Positions 45,224 to 53,992 of a stretch of DNA of 64,000 nt are shown one piece after another. The stretch is from CAYSCW01 sp964449165 (lineage in GTDB: Bacteria; Acidobacteriota; Aminicenantia; Aminicenantales; Aminicenantaceae). The number at the start of each line of letters is the position of its first letter. The stretch's first letter is position 1. Where the stretch lies: positions 62,001 through 126,000 of the forward strand of contig CAYVAT010000004.1 of NCBI GenBank assembly GCA_964449165.1. Direction: 5' to 3'. Under the pieces are notes generated by a model. The model was not told where the DNA came from. It searched no databases and saw nothing but the letters and a program-made list of their open reading frames with translations. The position numbers and the translations under genes were made by a program.

Positions 45224-47062
45224 TCAGTTTCCCCTTAACCACTGTTCAAGCATGATAAACGTCCACAACCTGTTGCCCGATAATAGCGGAAGATTATCTC
45301 TAAACACTTGCCTGTTTAAAATTTCTCGTTTTATACATTCCCCATTGAGAAGAAACTGGTCAACCCATGATCGGGTTTTCCCTTTCCATGAATTCCAAGG
45401 CAGGCTGAAACCTTTTTTGCCACGCGTAAGAATTTCAGAGGGTAAAATGTCCTTCATGGTCTTTTTCAGCAGATACTTCTTTTCTTCATTCTTAAAGCGC
45501 AGGGCTGATGGTAATTTAAACACAAATTCAATGAGCTCATGGTCCAGTAAGGGTGGTCTGACTTCTAATGAGACTGCCATACTGGCACGATCGACTTTGG
45601 TAAGAATATCGGATGGAAGATATGTCTTCAGATCCAGATACTGAGCGCGGGTTAAAGGATCAAGGTCTTTATTCCAGAATTGACGGAAGTACCAATAGTC
45701 GTCATAGGTATTCAAATTTTTTGCAAACCCAGAATCGAGCAGAAGACGTTTTTCCTCAGGCTTAAAAATTTGTACCAGATGAGCAAAGGGTTCAAGTGTA
45801 TCTTCAGAGGCGATGTCTCTGATAAAATGATATCCCCATCTCTCTTCAGGCCATAGGATTGAAAGTGGTTTGAAGAAGAGTTTTTTAATGAAGGCCGGAA
45901 AATCAACCCAAGGCTCTCGTTTAAGCCACGTAGAATACCTTGGATATCCGATGAATACCTCGTCCCCTCCATCTCCTGAAAGTGCAACCTTAACATGCTC
46001 TCTGGCAATCCTGCAAACTTCATAGGTTGGAATAGCTGAACTGTCTGCATAGGGTTCATCATATAGCCTAATAACTTGGGAGAGACTCTCTTGCAGTGAT
46101 TCGATGCCGACTGTGGACTCATAATGCTGGGTACGGAAACGGTCAGCAATTATTCTGGCAAAGCGGGTTTCTGAGTATTCTGCCACATCAAAACCAACCG
46201 TGCATGTGCAGAGTCTCTCACTGCTGTGAGTGCTTGCAAGTGAGGTTACGGTGCTGGAGTCAAATCCGCCGCTCAGGAGAACCCCGACTGGAACATCGCT
46301 TATCATATGAGATTGTACGGCTTCCTTTAACTTGACCAGGAGGAGCTCTTCAGCCTGGGGCCCTGTTAATTGCTTTTTCTCCCCAAAATCGATATCCCAG
46401 TATTTGTGTTCTTGCAGAGCCTCATTTTCGTATCTAAGGATATGCCCTTCTTTTAACTTTCTGATATGGCTGTATATGGTCTTTGGAGGGGGAATATACA
46501 GGTATGTGAGATAATCAAAGAGGGCCGTTTGATCAATGTCCCTATTTAGTTCTGGATAGGGAAGTATTCCCTTAATCTCAGAAGAAAATATAAAAACTCT
46601 TCCGTCCCAGTAATAAAACAAAGGCTTAATACCCAGTCGGTCTCGGGCAAGGAGCATAATCTTGCGTTTTTCATCCCAAAGGGCAAATGCAAACATTCCC
46701 CTGAAACGTTTGATGCTGCTCTCTCCCCAGGCCTCATATGCATGGACGATGACTTCGGTATCTGTATTAGAGTGAAAGATGTGTCCAAGCTCTTCGAGTT
46801 CCTGCCTGAGGGATTGGTAGTTGTAAATCTCACCATTATACACTACCCAGACAGTTCCATCTTCATTTCTTAAAGGCTGCTTGCCACGAGATGAAAGGTC
46901 GATGATAGAAAGGCGTCTGTGGCCCAAAGCCACCGAGCCATCTCGAGCAAGGTACAACCCTTCGTCATCAGGTCCTCTGTGTGTTAAGCTATCTCTCATT
47001 TTTTTGACAATATCTGTCTCTATTTTCTTATTGGTGGATAGAATGCCGATGATTCCGCACAT
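45224..47062 (-). CDS. asparagine synthetase-type amidotransferase (glutaminase intact)
   Basis: A 612-residue AsnB-family enzyme. The N-terminal nucleophile is Cys2 of MCGIIG, with HRGPDDEGL, LGHRRLSIID and VYNGEIYNYQSL for glutamine binding. The synthetase domain has LLSGGFDSSTVTSLAS and ALSGDGGDEVFIGYPR. In glycan loci (WbpS-type) this family amidates sugar carboxylates, turning uronic acids to uronamides, which fits the uronate routes here. ATG 47062 has a weak ribosome site. The paralogue at 18701 has lost the glutaminase residues. Confidence 0.85.
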   Translation of the reverse strand: MCGIIGILSTNKKIETDIVKKMRDSLTHRGPDDEGLYLARDGSVALGHRRLSIIDLSSRGKQPLRNEDGTVWVVYNGEIYNYQSLRQELEELGHIFHSNTDTEVIVHAYEAWGESSIKRFRGMFAFALWDEKRKIMLLARDRLGIKPLFYYWDGRVFIFSSEIKGILPYPELNRDIDQTALFDYLTYLYIPPPKTIYSHIRKLKEGHILRYENEALQEHKYWDIDFGEKKQLTGPQAEELLLVKLKEAVQSHMISDVPVGVLLSGGFDSSTVTSLASTHSSERLCTCTVGFDVAEYSETRFARIIADRFRTQHYESTVGIESLQESLSQVIRLYDEPYADSSAIPTYEVCRIAREHVKVALSGDGGDEVFIGYPRYSTWLKREPWVDFPAFIKKLFFKPLSILWPEERWGYHFIRDIASEDTLEPFAHLVQIFKPEEKRLLLDSGFAKNLNTYDDYWYFRQFWNKDLDPLTRAQYLDLKTYLPSDILTKVDRASMAVSLEVRPPLLDHELIEFVFKLPSALRFKNEEKKYLLKKTMKDILPSEILTRGKKGFSLPWNSWKGKTRSWVDQFLLNGECIKREILNRQVFRDNLPLLSGNRLWTFIMLEQWLRGN

Positions 47063-47101
47063 ATTAAACGCTCACCATTAAATCCGTTAAAAAAGAACTG
47101 G

Positions 47102-48100
47102 TTATATGTTATACCGGGTTGCCTTGAATACCGTCGGATGTTCCTGGACCCATCTGGCTGTTTCAGCGAGCCCCTGTTCCAGGGAGTATTGTGGAGTCCA
47201 TCCAGCCCATTCTCTGGCCCTGGTTGCATCACATAATAATCTGTCAACTTCACTCTTCGATGGTCTGAGACGTTCATCCTCAGAAACGATATCTGTCTCT
47301 TTGCCGGTTACTTTCATGATGATTTTTGCTAAGTCTTTGATAGAAACTTCCTTGCCGGAGCCTACATTAATAACCTGTCCCACTGCCCTATCACAGAGCG
47401 CTGTATGGAGAAATCCTGAAACAGTATCAGCCACATAATTAAAATCCCTTGTCGGGAAAAGAGCTCCGAGTTTTACTCTTTTTTCGCTATGGAAGAGTTG
47501 TGACATTATAGTCGGTATGACTGCCCGTGCAGATTGTCTCGGTCCGTATGTATTGAAGGGGCGAATAATGATGACCGGAAGATTAAAAGAACGGTAGAAG
47601 CTCTCGGCTAACATGTCCGCACTGATCTTTGTGGCTGAGTAAGGAGACTGTGCTTGGAGGGGATGTTTTTCATCTATGGGGACGTACTGAGCTGTTCCAT
47701 ACACCTCACTTGTCGAAGTGTGAATGATTCGGTGCACACCAATCCTAGCACAGGCATTCAGGATGTTCAGAGTTCCTCCGATGTTGGTCTGTACGTAGCT
47801 GCCGGGTGCATGATAGCTGTAAGGTATAGCAACGAGGCTTGCCAGATGAAATACTATCTCCTGTCCCTTGACTGCTTCAAGAACACGATGAGAGTCACGT
47901 ATGTCACCCAAGAAAATCTCAACATTTTTCATAAGGGTTGAGTCTGTCTCATCAAGCCATCCATAGTGCCCGAATGAATTATAATAGACAAAGGCCTTCA
48001 CCCGTGCTCCTTCGCGTGCCAGCCTCTCTGTGAGATGGCTGCCGATAAAACCGTCGGCTCCTGTAACCAGCGCTTTTCGATTCTGCCAATATTTATCCAT
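47102..48100 (-). CDS. legB: GDP-GlcNAc 4,6-dehydratase-like SDR, LegB-like
   Basis: A 332-residue extended SDR, start KYWQNRKALVTGADGFIGSHL, which is typical of LegB. The catalytic Thr/Ser region is HTSTSEVYG and the active site SPYSATK. The 4,6-dehydratase acts on GDP-GlcNAc in the legionaminic acid route, the first committed step after PtmE. Its start overlaps the PtmE stop by one base (TAATG). The neighbours NeuC, NeuB, PtmA, PtmB and PtmF support a legionaminic-type pathway. Confidence 0.8.
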   Translation of the reverse strand: MDKYWQNRKALVTGADGFIGSHLTERLAREGARVKAFVYYNSFGHYGWLDETDSTLMKNVEIFLGDIRDSHRVLEAVKGQEIVFHLASLVAIPYSYHAPGSYVQTNIGGTLNILNACARIGVHRIIHTSTSEVYGTAQYVPIDEKHPLQAQSPYSATKISADMLAESFYRSFNLPVIIIRPFNTYGPRQSARAVIPTIMSQLFHSEKRVKLGALFPTRDFNYVADTVSGFLHTALCDRAVGQVINVGSGKEVSIKDLAKIIMKVTGKETDIVSEDERLRPSKSEVDRLLCDATRAREWAGWTPQYSLEQGLAETARWVQEHPTVFKATRYNI

Positions 48101-49149
48101 TAGAATTCCTTTAAATCATTTTGTGCCTTTCTCAGATCCTCCATCTGACCTATATCCACCCAGTATTCATGTATGGGAAAGGTTGTGACTGGCAGCCCTT
48201 TTCTCACCAGCTCTTTGATTAAATCAGTCATGTCAAATGCTGTATTTGCAGGAATGAGGGATAATGCTTCAGGATTAAGCATGTAAATGCCGGCGTTACA
48301 AAGGAACCTCTGGTCGGGTTTTTCTTCAATCCCTAAAAGATAATGGCTGGATATATTGAGAACGCCAAAAGGAATATTCAACGTGTATTGTGTTGCTGCT
48401 ACGGTCATAACACATCTGTGCAGCTTGTGGAACTCGATCAACCTTAGGAAATTGGTCTTTGTTATCACATCACCATTGATCACGAGAAGGGGGCTTGATG
48501 GAATCTCTGGTAAAAGCGTCAAGGCACCGGCTGTACCTAATTCTTTTTTCTCCTTCAGATAGGAAATGTTTACGCCATATTGGGAGCCGTCCTTAAAATA
48601 ATCTTCAATCATCTCAGTTTTGTAGTTTAAGGAGATGTAGATATTAACAATTCCGCTTTCTTTTAAGTAATTGATGATATTCTCTAAGATGGGCTTATTA
48701 CCCACTTTTATCATGGGTTTTGGAATATTTTCTGTAACAGGTCTTAAACGTTTACCTTTGCCGCCGGCCATAATGACTGCAAATTGATAAGCGTCCAGTT
48801 CAGAAACGATGTCTCTGAGATGTATAATCTTTAATGGACAGCCGTTCCTGTCAAGGATGGGAATGTTCCTGATCAAGTGTTTATTCATCAACTCTTTCAG
48901 TTCTTTTTCTGAAGTCCCATGAGGAGCGGTCAAGGGTTTGGTCCACATAACATCGGTCACAGGCTCATCAATGGAGCATCCTGCGAGAAGGAAGCGTCTG
49001 ATATCACCGTCTGTAACTGTGCCCTTTAAACATCCCTTTGTATCCACAATAAGGGCAATCCCCTGTTTATTTTTATCTATCACTCCCATACACTCGCGAA
49101 CGGTGGCTGATTCCTTTAAACAAAATTGATTTATATTTTTGTCCTTCAT
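48100..49149 (-). CDS. ptmE: GlcN-1-phosphate guanylyltransferase with CBS pair, PtmE-like
   Basis: A 349-residue CBS-nucleotidyltransferase fusion from ATG 49149 (one-base overlap with the NeuC stop, TGATG); the longer frame reads through the end of neuC and is rejected. Residues 1-115 are a CBS pair (TVTDGDIRRFLLAG), then a sugar-1-phosphate nucleotidyltransferase: VIMAGGKGKRLRPVTENIPKPM. This fusion is known from PtmE of Campylobacter jejuni, which makes GDP-GlcN for legionaminic acid. The CBS pair resembles the one on the dehydrogenase at 35577. Confidence 0.85.
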   Translation of the reverse strand: MKDKNINQFCLKESATVRECMGVIDKNKQGIALIVDTKGCLKGTVTDGDIRRFLLAGCSIDEPVTDVMWTKPLTAPHGTSEKELKELMNKHLIRNIPILDRNGCPLKIIHLRDIVSELDAYQFAVIMAGGKGKRLRPVTENIPKPMIKVGNKPILENIINYLKESGIVNIYISLNYKTEMIEDYFKDGSQYGVNISYLKEKKELGTAGALTLLPEIPSSPLLVINGDVITKTNFLRLIEFHKLHRCVMTVAATQYTLNIPFGVLNISSHYLLGIEEKPDQRFLCNAGIYMLNPEALSLIPANTAFDMTDLIKELVRKGLPVTTFPIHEYWVDIGQMEDLRKAQNDLKEF

Positions 49150-50354
49150 CAGTATGTCATCCTTTTCTGGAGTAAACGCATATTTATATCGATTGTTGCC
49201 AGGACATGCGCTATCTGTTCTCCTGCATTCCCGGCACCATAAGGATTTTTCGAGTTTCTGCATCGTCTTCTGAATCCTTCATCATCCAAAGCCTTTCTTA
49301 CCGCATTGATGATTTCGTCCCTGTTATAACCCACATCAATGACGTTATCTGCTCGCAAACGGCCATTCTGTCTTGACCCGACATTAACCACAGGACACCC
49401 CAGGGCCGGTGTCTCTTTTATGCCACTGGAGGAATTTCCTACGCAGACTCCTCTTCCTGCTCTTCCACAGATATTCAGGACTCCATGATAATTGTAGCGC
49501 CCCAGGCTCTTATAAATCCGAAGATTCTTGAGTCTCTCTTTCCTTAATTTTTCGATCTCCTTTATAATTCGCCTCCCTCCGGCATCATTATTCGGGTAAG
49601 TGACGATAACCTGGCAGCCTTCCTTTGCCAGGATACGCATGGCTTCTAAAGAGGGCCTGACCTGTTGAGCTGCTTTTTCAAATTCGGTGGTCACAGAGTG
49701 CTGGGTAAACAGGATGACCGGTTTATCAGGTATGAGACCGTAGGTTTCCTCGATTTCAGCAGGTGTGGCAAAATGACCAGCAACGATGAGGTCAATTGCG
49801 GGGAATCCCACATTGTAGATCCTCCAGCGCTCCTCTCCCAGGAGTCGTACACGCTCTGCTGCCTGTTCATTGGTGGTAAAATGGAGGTGTGACAACTTAG
49901 TCATTGCATGACGTACAGAATCATCCAGGGCTCCTCCCTCTGTAATATCTCCTCCTTCTACATGGGCGGTGGGAATGTTCATCTGGGTTGCAGTTATGAC
50001 CGCAGAGAATCCCTCAAAACGATCAGCATAGACAACAAGGAAATCAGGTCTTATTTTGTCCAGGATGCGGCTCAAACTCAAGATCCCAGAACCAATTGCT
50101 TGAGCTGTGGAGAACAGGGTATCTTCCTCCATTTCAATCTTTACTTCAGCATATACCTTAAAACCGTCTTTCTCGATTTCCTTCAGTGTATAGCCGAAGT
50201 CTTCCTGAAGATGTGCTCCTGAAACCAATAAAAAGTATTCCAGCTCAGGATGGGCGTCTATTGCCTTCAAGATAGGATATTGAAGCCCGTATTCAGCACG
50301 GTTTCCTGTAAAAACGGCAATTTTTCTTTTATTGGAGGGTATTTTTCTAGTCAT
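49149..50354 (-). CDS. hydrolysing UDP/GDP-sugar 2-epimerase, NeuC/LegG-like
   Basis: A 401-residue NeuC-family enzyme. Motifs: VFTGNRAEYGLQYPIL, VYADRFEGFSAV, HVEGGDITEGGALDDSVRHAMTKLSHLHF, GNSSSGIKETPALGCP. The hydrolysing type releases a free 2-epimeric sugar (ManNAc or 2,4-diacetamido-trideoxymannose) for NeuB. In the PtmE/LegB setting LegG activity is likely, using GDP-linked sugar. The start overlaps the SDR gene by a few bases (50347-50354). Confidence 0.85.
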   Translation of the reverse strand: MTRKIPSNKRKIAVFTGNRAEYGLQYPILKAIDAHPELEYFLLVSGAHLQEDFGYTLKEIEKDGFKVYAEVKIEMEEDTLFSTAQAIGSGILSLSRILDKIRPDFLVVYADRFEGFSAVITATQMNIPTAHVEGGDITEGGALDDSVRHAMTKLSHLHFTTNEQAAERVRLLGEERWRIYNVGFPAIDLIVAGHFATPAEIEETYGLIPDKPVILFTQHSVTTEFEKAAQQVRPSLEAMRILAKEGCQVIVTYPNNDAGGRRIIKEIEKLRKERLKNLRIYKSLGRYNYHGVLNICGRAGRGVCVGNSSSGIKETPALGCPVVNVGSRQNGRLRADNVIDVGYNRDEIINAVRKALDDEGFRRRCRNSKNPYGAGNAGEQIAHVLATIDINMRLLQKRMTY

Positions 50355-51309
50355 ATCCCTTGAGTGTTAATGACAGTCCTTCAGATAATGTATATCTAGG
50401 CTTCCATCCAGTAAATTTTTTTAGAAGGCTGTTGTCAAGGATCAGCGTTGAATTTGAAGGCTCATAATTACCTTGTGGTTGAACTTCGTTGATGGGAACA
50501 GAGCCTATGCGGCTTGCCATCTTAACCAGATTAAAAACAGTTGTTCCGATCCCAGTTGATAAATTGACAGTATAACATCCATGCTTATCTGTGGAAACAA
50601 ATAGATGTATCAGGCCTTCAATAACATCATCGACGTATATGAAATCTCTTATCGGGGTTAAATCACGAACAACAATTCTTTCGCCATTTTTAATTCTTTT
50701 TATAACAGTGCTAACAACCGTATCTTCATTGCTTCCTAGCCCATAGACATTGCCTAATCTAGCGATAAAACAGGTTATTTTAAAACTCTTTGAATGACCT
50801 GTTATTATTGCTTCTGCGGATAATTTCAAGCCGGCGTAGATATTTTGAGGAGTTGGGGAAGTTTCCTCGGTCACCGGCTGCCTATGATAATCTCCGTAAA
50901 CAAGCCCGGTGGATGGGAAAATGAATTTCCCTATTTTGTTTTGTCTGCAAAATTCTAATGCCTGAAAAGTCAGTAATACATGTGATTTGAAGGCCTTTAG
51001 CGGATTTTCTTCACACTCTCCTGCGTGAGCAATGCCTGCCATATGAAATACAGCGGTTATACCTCTTTTTTCTGACAGCAGTTCAGATAGTGCTTCATCT
51101 GATTTCTCAGGAAAACCCCCATGGATAAAACGAAAGGAATTATGCAGGATAATTTCGGCAGAATGTTTCGGAAATTGTTTGTTGGAATCAATCCCAACAA
51201 CAAATGCTCCATTATCCAGGAGAGCCTTCACTAAACGGCTGCCCAAGAATCCGCTGGCCCCTGTGACCAGGATTCCGTATCTTTCTAAACTACCAGTTTT
51301 CGATATCAT
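50347..51309 (-). CDS. NAD-dependent epimerase/dehydratase (SDR) inside the legionaminic-type operon
   Basis: A 320-residue extended SDR from ATG 51309 (a TTG at 51318 is possible; neither has a clear ribosome site). NAD motif VTGASGFLGSRLVKAL, active-site SSTGLVYG-like stretch FPSTGLVYGDY and the Y-x3-K as IYAGLK. It overlaps the NeuB end by 20 bases. It is not part of the known C. jejuni legionaminic set, so it may make a C-4 epimer or another variant. The Tyr of YAGLK and the Lys are kept. Confidence 0.75.
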   Translation of the reverse strand: MISKTGSLERYGILVTGASGFLGSRLVKALLDNGAFVVGIDSNKQFPKHSAEIILHNSFRFIHGGFPEKSDEALSELLSEKRGITAVFHMAGIAHAGECEENPLKAFKSHVLLTFQALEFCRQNKIGKFIFPSTGLVYGDYHRQPVTEETSPTPQNIYAGLKLSAEAIITGHSKSFKITCFIARLGNVYGLGSNEDTVVSTVIKRIKNGERIVVRDLTPIRDFIYVDDVIEGLIHLFVSTDKHGCYTVNLSTGIGTTVFNLVKMASRIGSVPINEVQPQGNYEPSNSTLILDNSLLKKFTGWKPRYTLSEGLSLTLKGYD

Positions 51310-52327
51310 CGGGGCCAATCTGAGAGTCCTTTTGAATATCTCTTGCGGCTTTCTTGCCCAGTACCCTGTTAAGTTCGGGTGCTAAAATGGCTCCAGTCCC
51401 GGGTCTTTTTACCCATGTGTTTTCAAGAGAGAACACTTTTCCAGCCCTTACAGGAGCAATGGCCACAACAGAGGCATAGGCAAAATCGATGACTGGTTGT
51501 TCCTCCGGCAGGATAGTTTTATGGCCACCCAGGGCTGAAAATATTGCTTTTGAACCTTTTACTAGCTCTGTCAGCTCATCTGGCTCTATAGAAATTGGAA
51601 CGTCGGGACCGGGCCACTCACGAGTTATCGTGAAGTGTTTTTCAAGGGCAGCAGCCCCTAATGCCACAGCACCCAGGCATGTGTATATGCCGATGGAATG
51701 ATCACTTAGCCCGACAGGTAAACCAAACATATCCTGCAGCTCCTTTATAGCGCCGAGACGAACCTTTTCATATGGGGTCGGATACATAGAAGTGCAATGC
51801 ATCAGCATGAGAGGTGTTTCATATTTTTGAATAGCCTTAACTGATTTTTTAATGGATTCCACATCATTCATTCCAGTTGATAATATTATTGGCTTTCCGA
51901 ACTTGGTGATATGTTCCAATAGGGGAATATTGTTGCATTCACCTGAGCCGATCTTGAAAGCTGAGACATTTATAGACTGGAGACGGTCTGCTGCCTCTCT
52001 GGAAAAGGGAGTACAGAGGTATATGATTCCTTTGTCTTCACAGTATTTCTTTATCCGTATTTCCTCCTCCCCAGTCAGCTCGCATCTCTTTATTATGTCC
52101 CAAAGACGCTCTTCGGATATCTCACCTGGTTTCATGTCTGTGGGAATCATTTCAGCCTCTGTGATATGACTTTGAAATTTTACACAGTCAGCCCCTGCCT
52201 TGACTGCCGCATCCACACACTGGATTGCTTTATCAAAGCTCCCTTCATGATTGATGCCTACCTCGGCTATTATAAAAGGTGGATATTGAGGGCCGATTTT
52301 ACGGTGATTTATCTGGAATTCCATCAT
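51290..52327 (-). CDS. nonulosonic acid synthase, NeuB/LegI-like (second copy)
   Basis: A 345-residue NeuB-family synthase: PPFIIAEVGINHEGSFDKAI, DCVKFQSHITEAEM, CTPFSREAADRL, KIGSGECNNIPLLEHI, GLSDHSIGIYTCLGAVALGAAALEKHF, and a C-terminal SAF domain (VVAIAPVRAGKVFSLENTW). The placement with PtmE, LegB, NeuC and CMP-transferase homologues indicates a legionaminic acid synthase. The double ATG at 52327 is the start. It differs clearly from the NeuB at 39654 (different motifs around the N-terminus), so they may make two different acids. Confidence 0.85.
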   Translation of the reverse strand: MMEFQINHRKIGPQYPPFIIAEVGINHEGSFDKAIQCVDAAVKAGADCVKFQSHITEAEMIPTDMKPGEISEERLWDIIKRCELTGEEEIRIKKYCEDKGIIYLCTPFSREAADRLQSINVSAFKIGSGECNNIPLLEHITKFGKPIILSTGMNDVESIKKSVKAIQKYETPLMLMHCTSMYPTPYEKVRLGAIKELQDMFGLPVGLSDHSIGIYTCLGAVALGAAALEKHFTITREWPGPDVPISIEPDELTELVKGSKAIFSALGGHKTILPEEQPVIDFAYASVVAIAPVRAGKVFSLENTWVKRPGTGAILAPELNRVLGKKAARDIQKDSQIGPDDIENW

Positions 52328-52417
52328 TTATTAACCTCTTTCTTACAGGATAATTGTCGAAGTGAACCATATTAAAAGGAATGATAATAAATTCTTATCT
52401 CAAAAGATTCTTTTTTA

Positions 52418-53272
52418 TCACCAGGCTGTCCAGCCGCCATCGATGACCAGAGTCGCCCCTGTCATGTAGCGGGATGCATCGCTGGCAAGGAAGAGGATGG
52501 CACCGTTATAATCTGACCAGGTGGCCATTCTTCCTAAGGGAGTGCGTTTCACATATTCTTTATGGAATGAGCTCTCCTGGCCGTCATAGACACCACCCGG
52601 GACGAGAACATTGACCCTGACATTGAATTCTCCCCATGATGCTGCCAGATGCCTTGCTAATCCTATCAATCCTGCCTTGGATGCAGAATAGGAGGCAGGA
52701 CAATTCAACGGGTCAGCACCTCCATAAATATTTTTTTCTGGTGAGCAACCTTTGTAGATCCTCTGGTCTGGCCCCACGATGCCGTATATAGAAGAAGTTA
52801 AGACGATTGAACCTGCGCGGGATTTTTTCATGTAGTTTACAGCCTCCCGGCAGCACAAAAAAGCTCCGGTCATATTTCCATTCAAAATACTCTTCCATGT
52901 GCTTACAGGATACTGGTCTAAAGGCCTATAATATCCATCTGGTTTTGTCATGACGTTGTAGATAAGGATATCCACTCTTCCCCAAGAATGATGAATCTTT
53001 TTGAATAACTCTTGAACCTCCATTTCTTTGCTCGCATCGCATTTCAACCCCATCACAGAAGTGCCTGTCAGAGTCGTAACCTCTTTTGCCACAGCTTTAC
53101 ATTTTCTGGCATCGATATCACCTAGTGCGACATTTGCCTGTGCATATCCTAATGTAATGGCAAACTGTCTCCCCATCTTTCCTGCTCCGCCAATGATGAC
53201 TGCTGTCTTTCCTTTCAGGTTGAAGAGGGACTCAACCTTATTGAGTTCGGGTATTTTAGAGTAGTCAGACAT
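52418..53272 (-). CDS. ptmA: classical SDR oxidoreductase, PtmA-like
   Basis: A 284-residue classical SDR. NAD motif GKTAVIIGGAGKMGRQFA, GDIDARKC, catalytic Ser in VLTSSIYGI, and YSASK (Y-x3-K), plus the C-terminal GATLVIDGGWTAW. In Campylobacter PtmA belongs to the group that diverts glucosamine precursors into legionaminic acid. It overlaps the CMP-transferase stop by eight bases. The exact reaction in PtmA proteins is only partly known; here the role is inferred from neighbours. Confidence 0.75.
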   Translation of the reverse strand: MSDYSKIPELNKVESLFNLKGKTAVIIGGAGKMGRQFAITLGYAQANVALGDIDARKCKAVAKEVTTLTGTSVMGLKCDASKEMEVQELFKKIHHSWGRVDILIYNVMTKPDGYYRPLDQYPVSTWKSILNGNMTGAFLCCREAVNYMKKSRAGSIVLTSSIYGIVGPDQRIYKGCSPEKNIYGGADPLNCPASYSASKAGLIGLARHLAASWGEFNVRVNVLVPGGVYDGQESSFHKEYVKRTPLGRMATWSDYNGAILFLASDASRYMTGATLVIDGGWTAW

Positions 53273-53984
53273 TTGTTACCTCTCTGGATTGTTTCATTAA
53301 GAATTCGACAATCTTAAAATCCAATTCCGTATCAATATGAATGGACCGCTCTTCTGGAACCAGAAAGAGACGAGTACGAGGGGGGATTCGCTTGCCGATA
53401 TCCATGATTGCCTCTCTTGAGTATATCCATACGGTGGTGTCAAGATCATACACAGGAGGGCACTCCTGACGGCATCCTATATCCCTGTCTGTGGGCATCA
53501 ATATCTGGACAAAACCGTCTTCTAAACAAACCATATTAAAATAAGGGCTGCGGTGCGCTTCACATCCAGAGACTACGGCTTGGCAGGCACCATCATGGTG
53601 AAACAGTGACAAGGCTTCTTCTACGTCCTTGACCTTACGCAGGGGGCTGGTTGGATCTAACAATACTAGTATCTTCACTCTTTCTCTGTATATTTCCTCA
53701 ACGGACTGAACGGCATGCTGCATCACCGGCAGCATCGGTGTGTCATCCTTTGCCAATTCAGGAGGCCTGATAAAAGGGACCTCAGCTCCCCATTTTCTCG
53801 AAATTTCTGCGATCTCCGAATCGTCTGTTGAAACGATTGGCTTATCTATAAAAGAGCAGGCCCGTGCACACTCGACAGTATAAGATATCAAAGGTTTTCC
53901 CAAAAGGTGTCTGATGTTTTTCTTTTTTATACCCTTTGATCCACCCCTTGCAGGAATAAGTCCGAGCACCAGACCTGAATTCAT
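53265..53984 (-). CDS. CMP-nonulosonate synthetase, LegF/PtmB-like
   Basis: A 239-residue acylneuraminate cytidylyltransferase. CTP loop LIPARGGSKGIKKKNIRHLLG, STDDSEIAEISRKWGAEVPFIRP, LLDPTSPLRKVKDVEEAL. It activates the nonulosonic acid made by the NeuB at 51290. It is clearly related to the enzyme at 32708. Gene order LegF-PtmA-NeuB-NeuC-PtmE-LegB matches the C. jejuni Cj1327-Cj1332 region, so a legionaminic-type product is likely. Confidence 0.85.
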   Translation of the reverse strand: MNSGLVLGLIPARGGSKGIKKKNIRHLLGKPLISYTVECARACSFIDKPIVSTDDSEIAEISRKWGAEVPFIRPPELAKDDTPMLPVMQHAVQSVEEIYRERVKILVLLDPTSPLRKVKDVEEALSLFHHDGACQAVVSGCEAHRSPYFNMVCLEDGFVQILMPTDRDIGCRQECPPVYDLDTTVWIYSREAIMDIGKRIPPRTRLFLVPEERSIHIDTELDFKIVEFLMKQSREVTNV

Positions 53985-53992
53985 TCCTAAAC

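Noticed and set aside
48100..49263. Longer PtmE frame with 38 extra N-terminal residues
   Set aside because: The extension is encoded inside the neuC 3' end in another frame; ATG 49149 overlaps the neuC stop and gives the normal CBS start.
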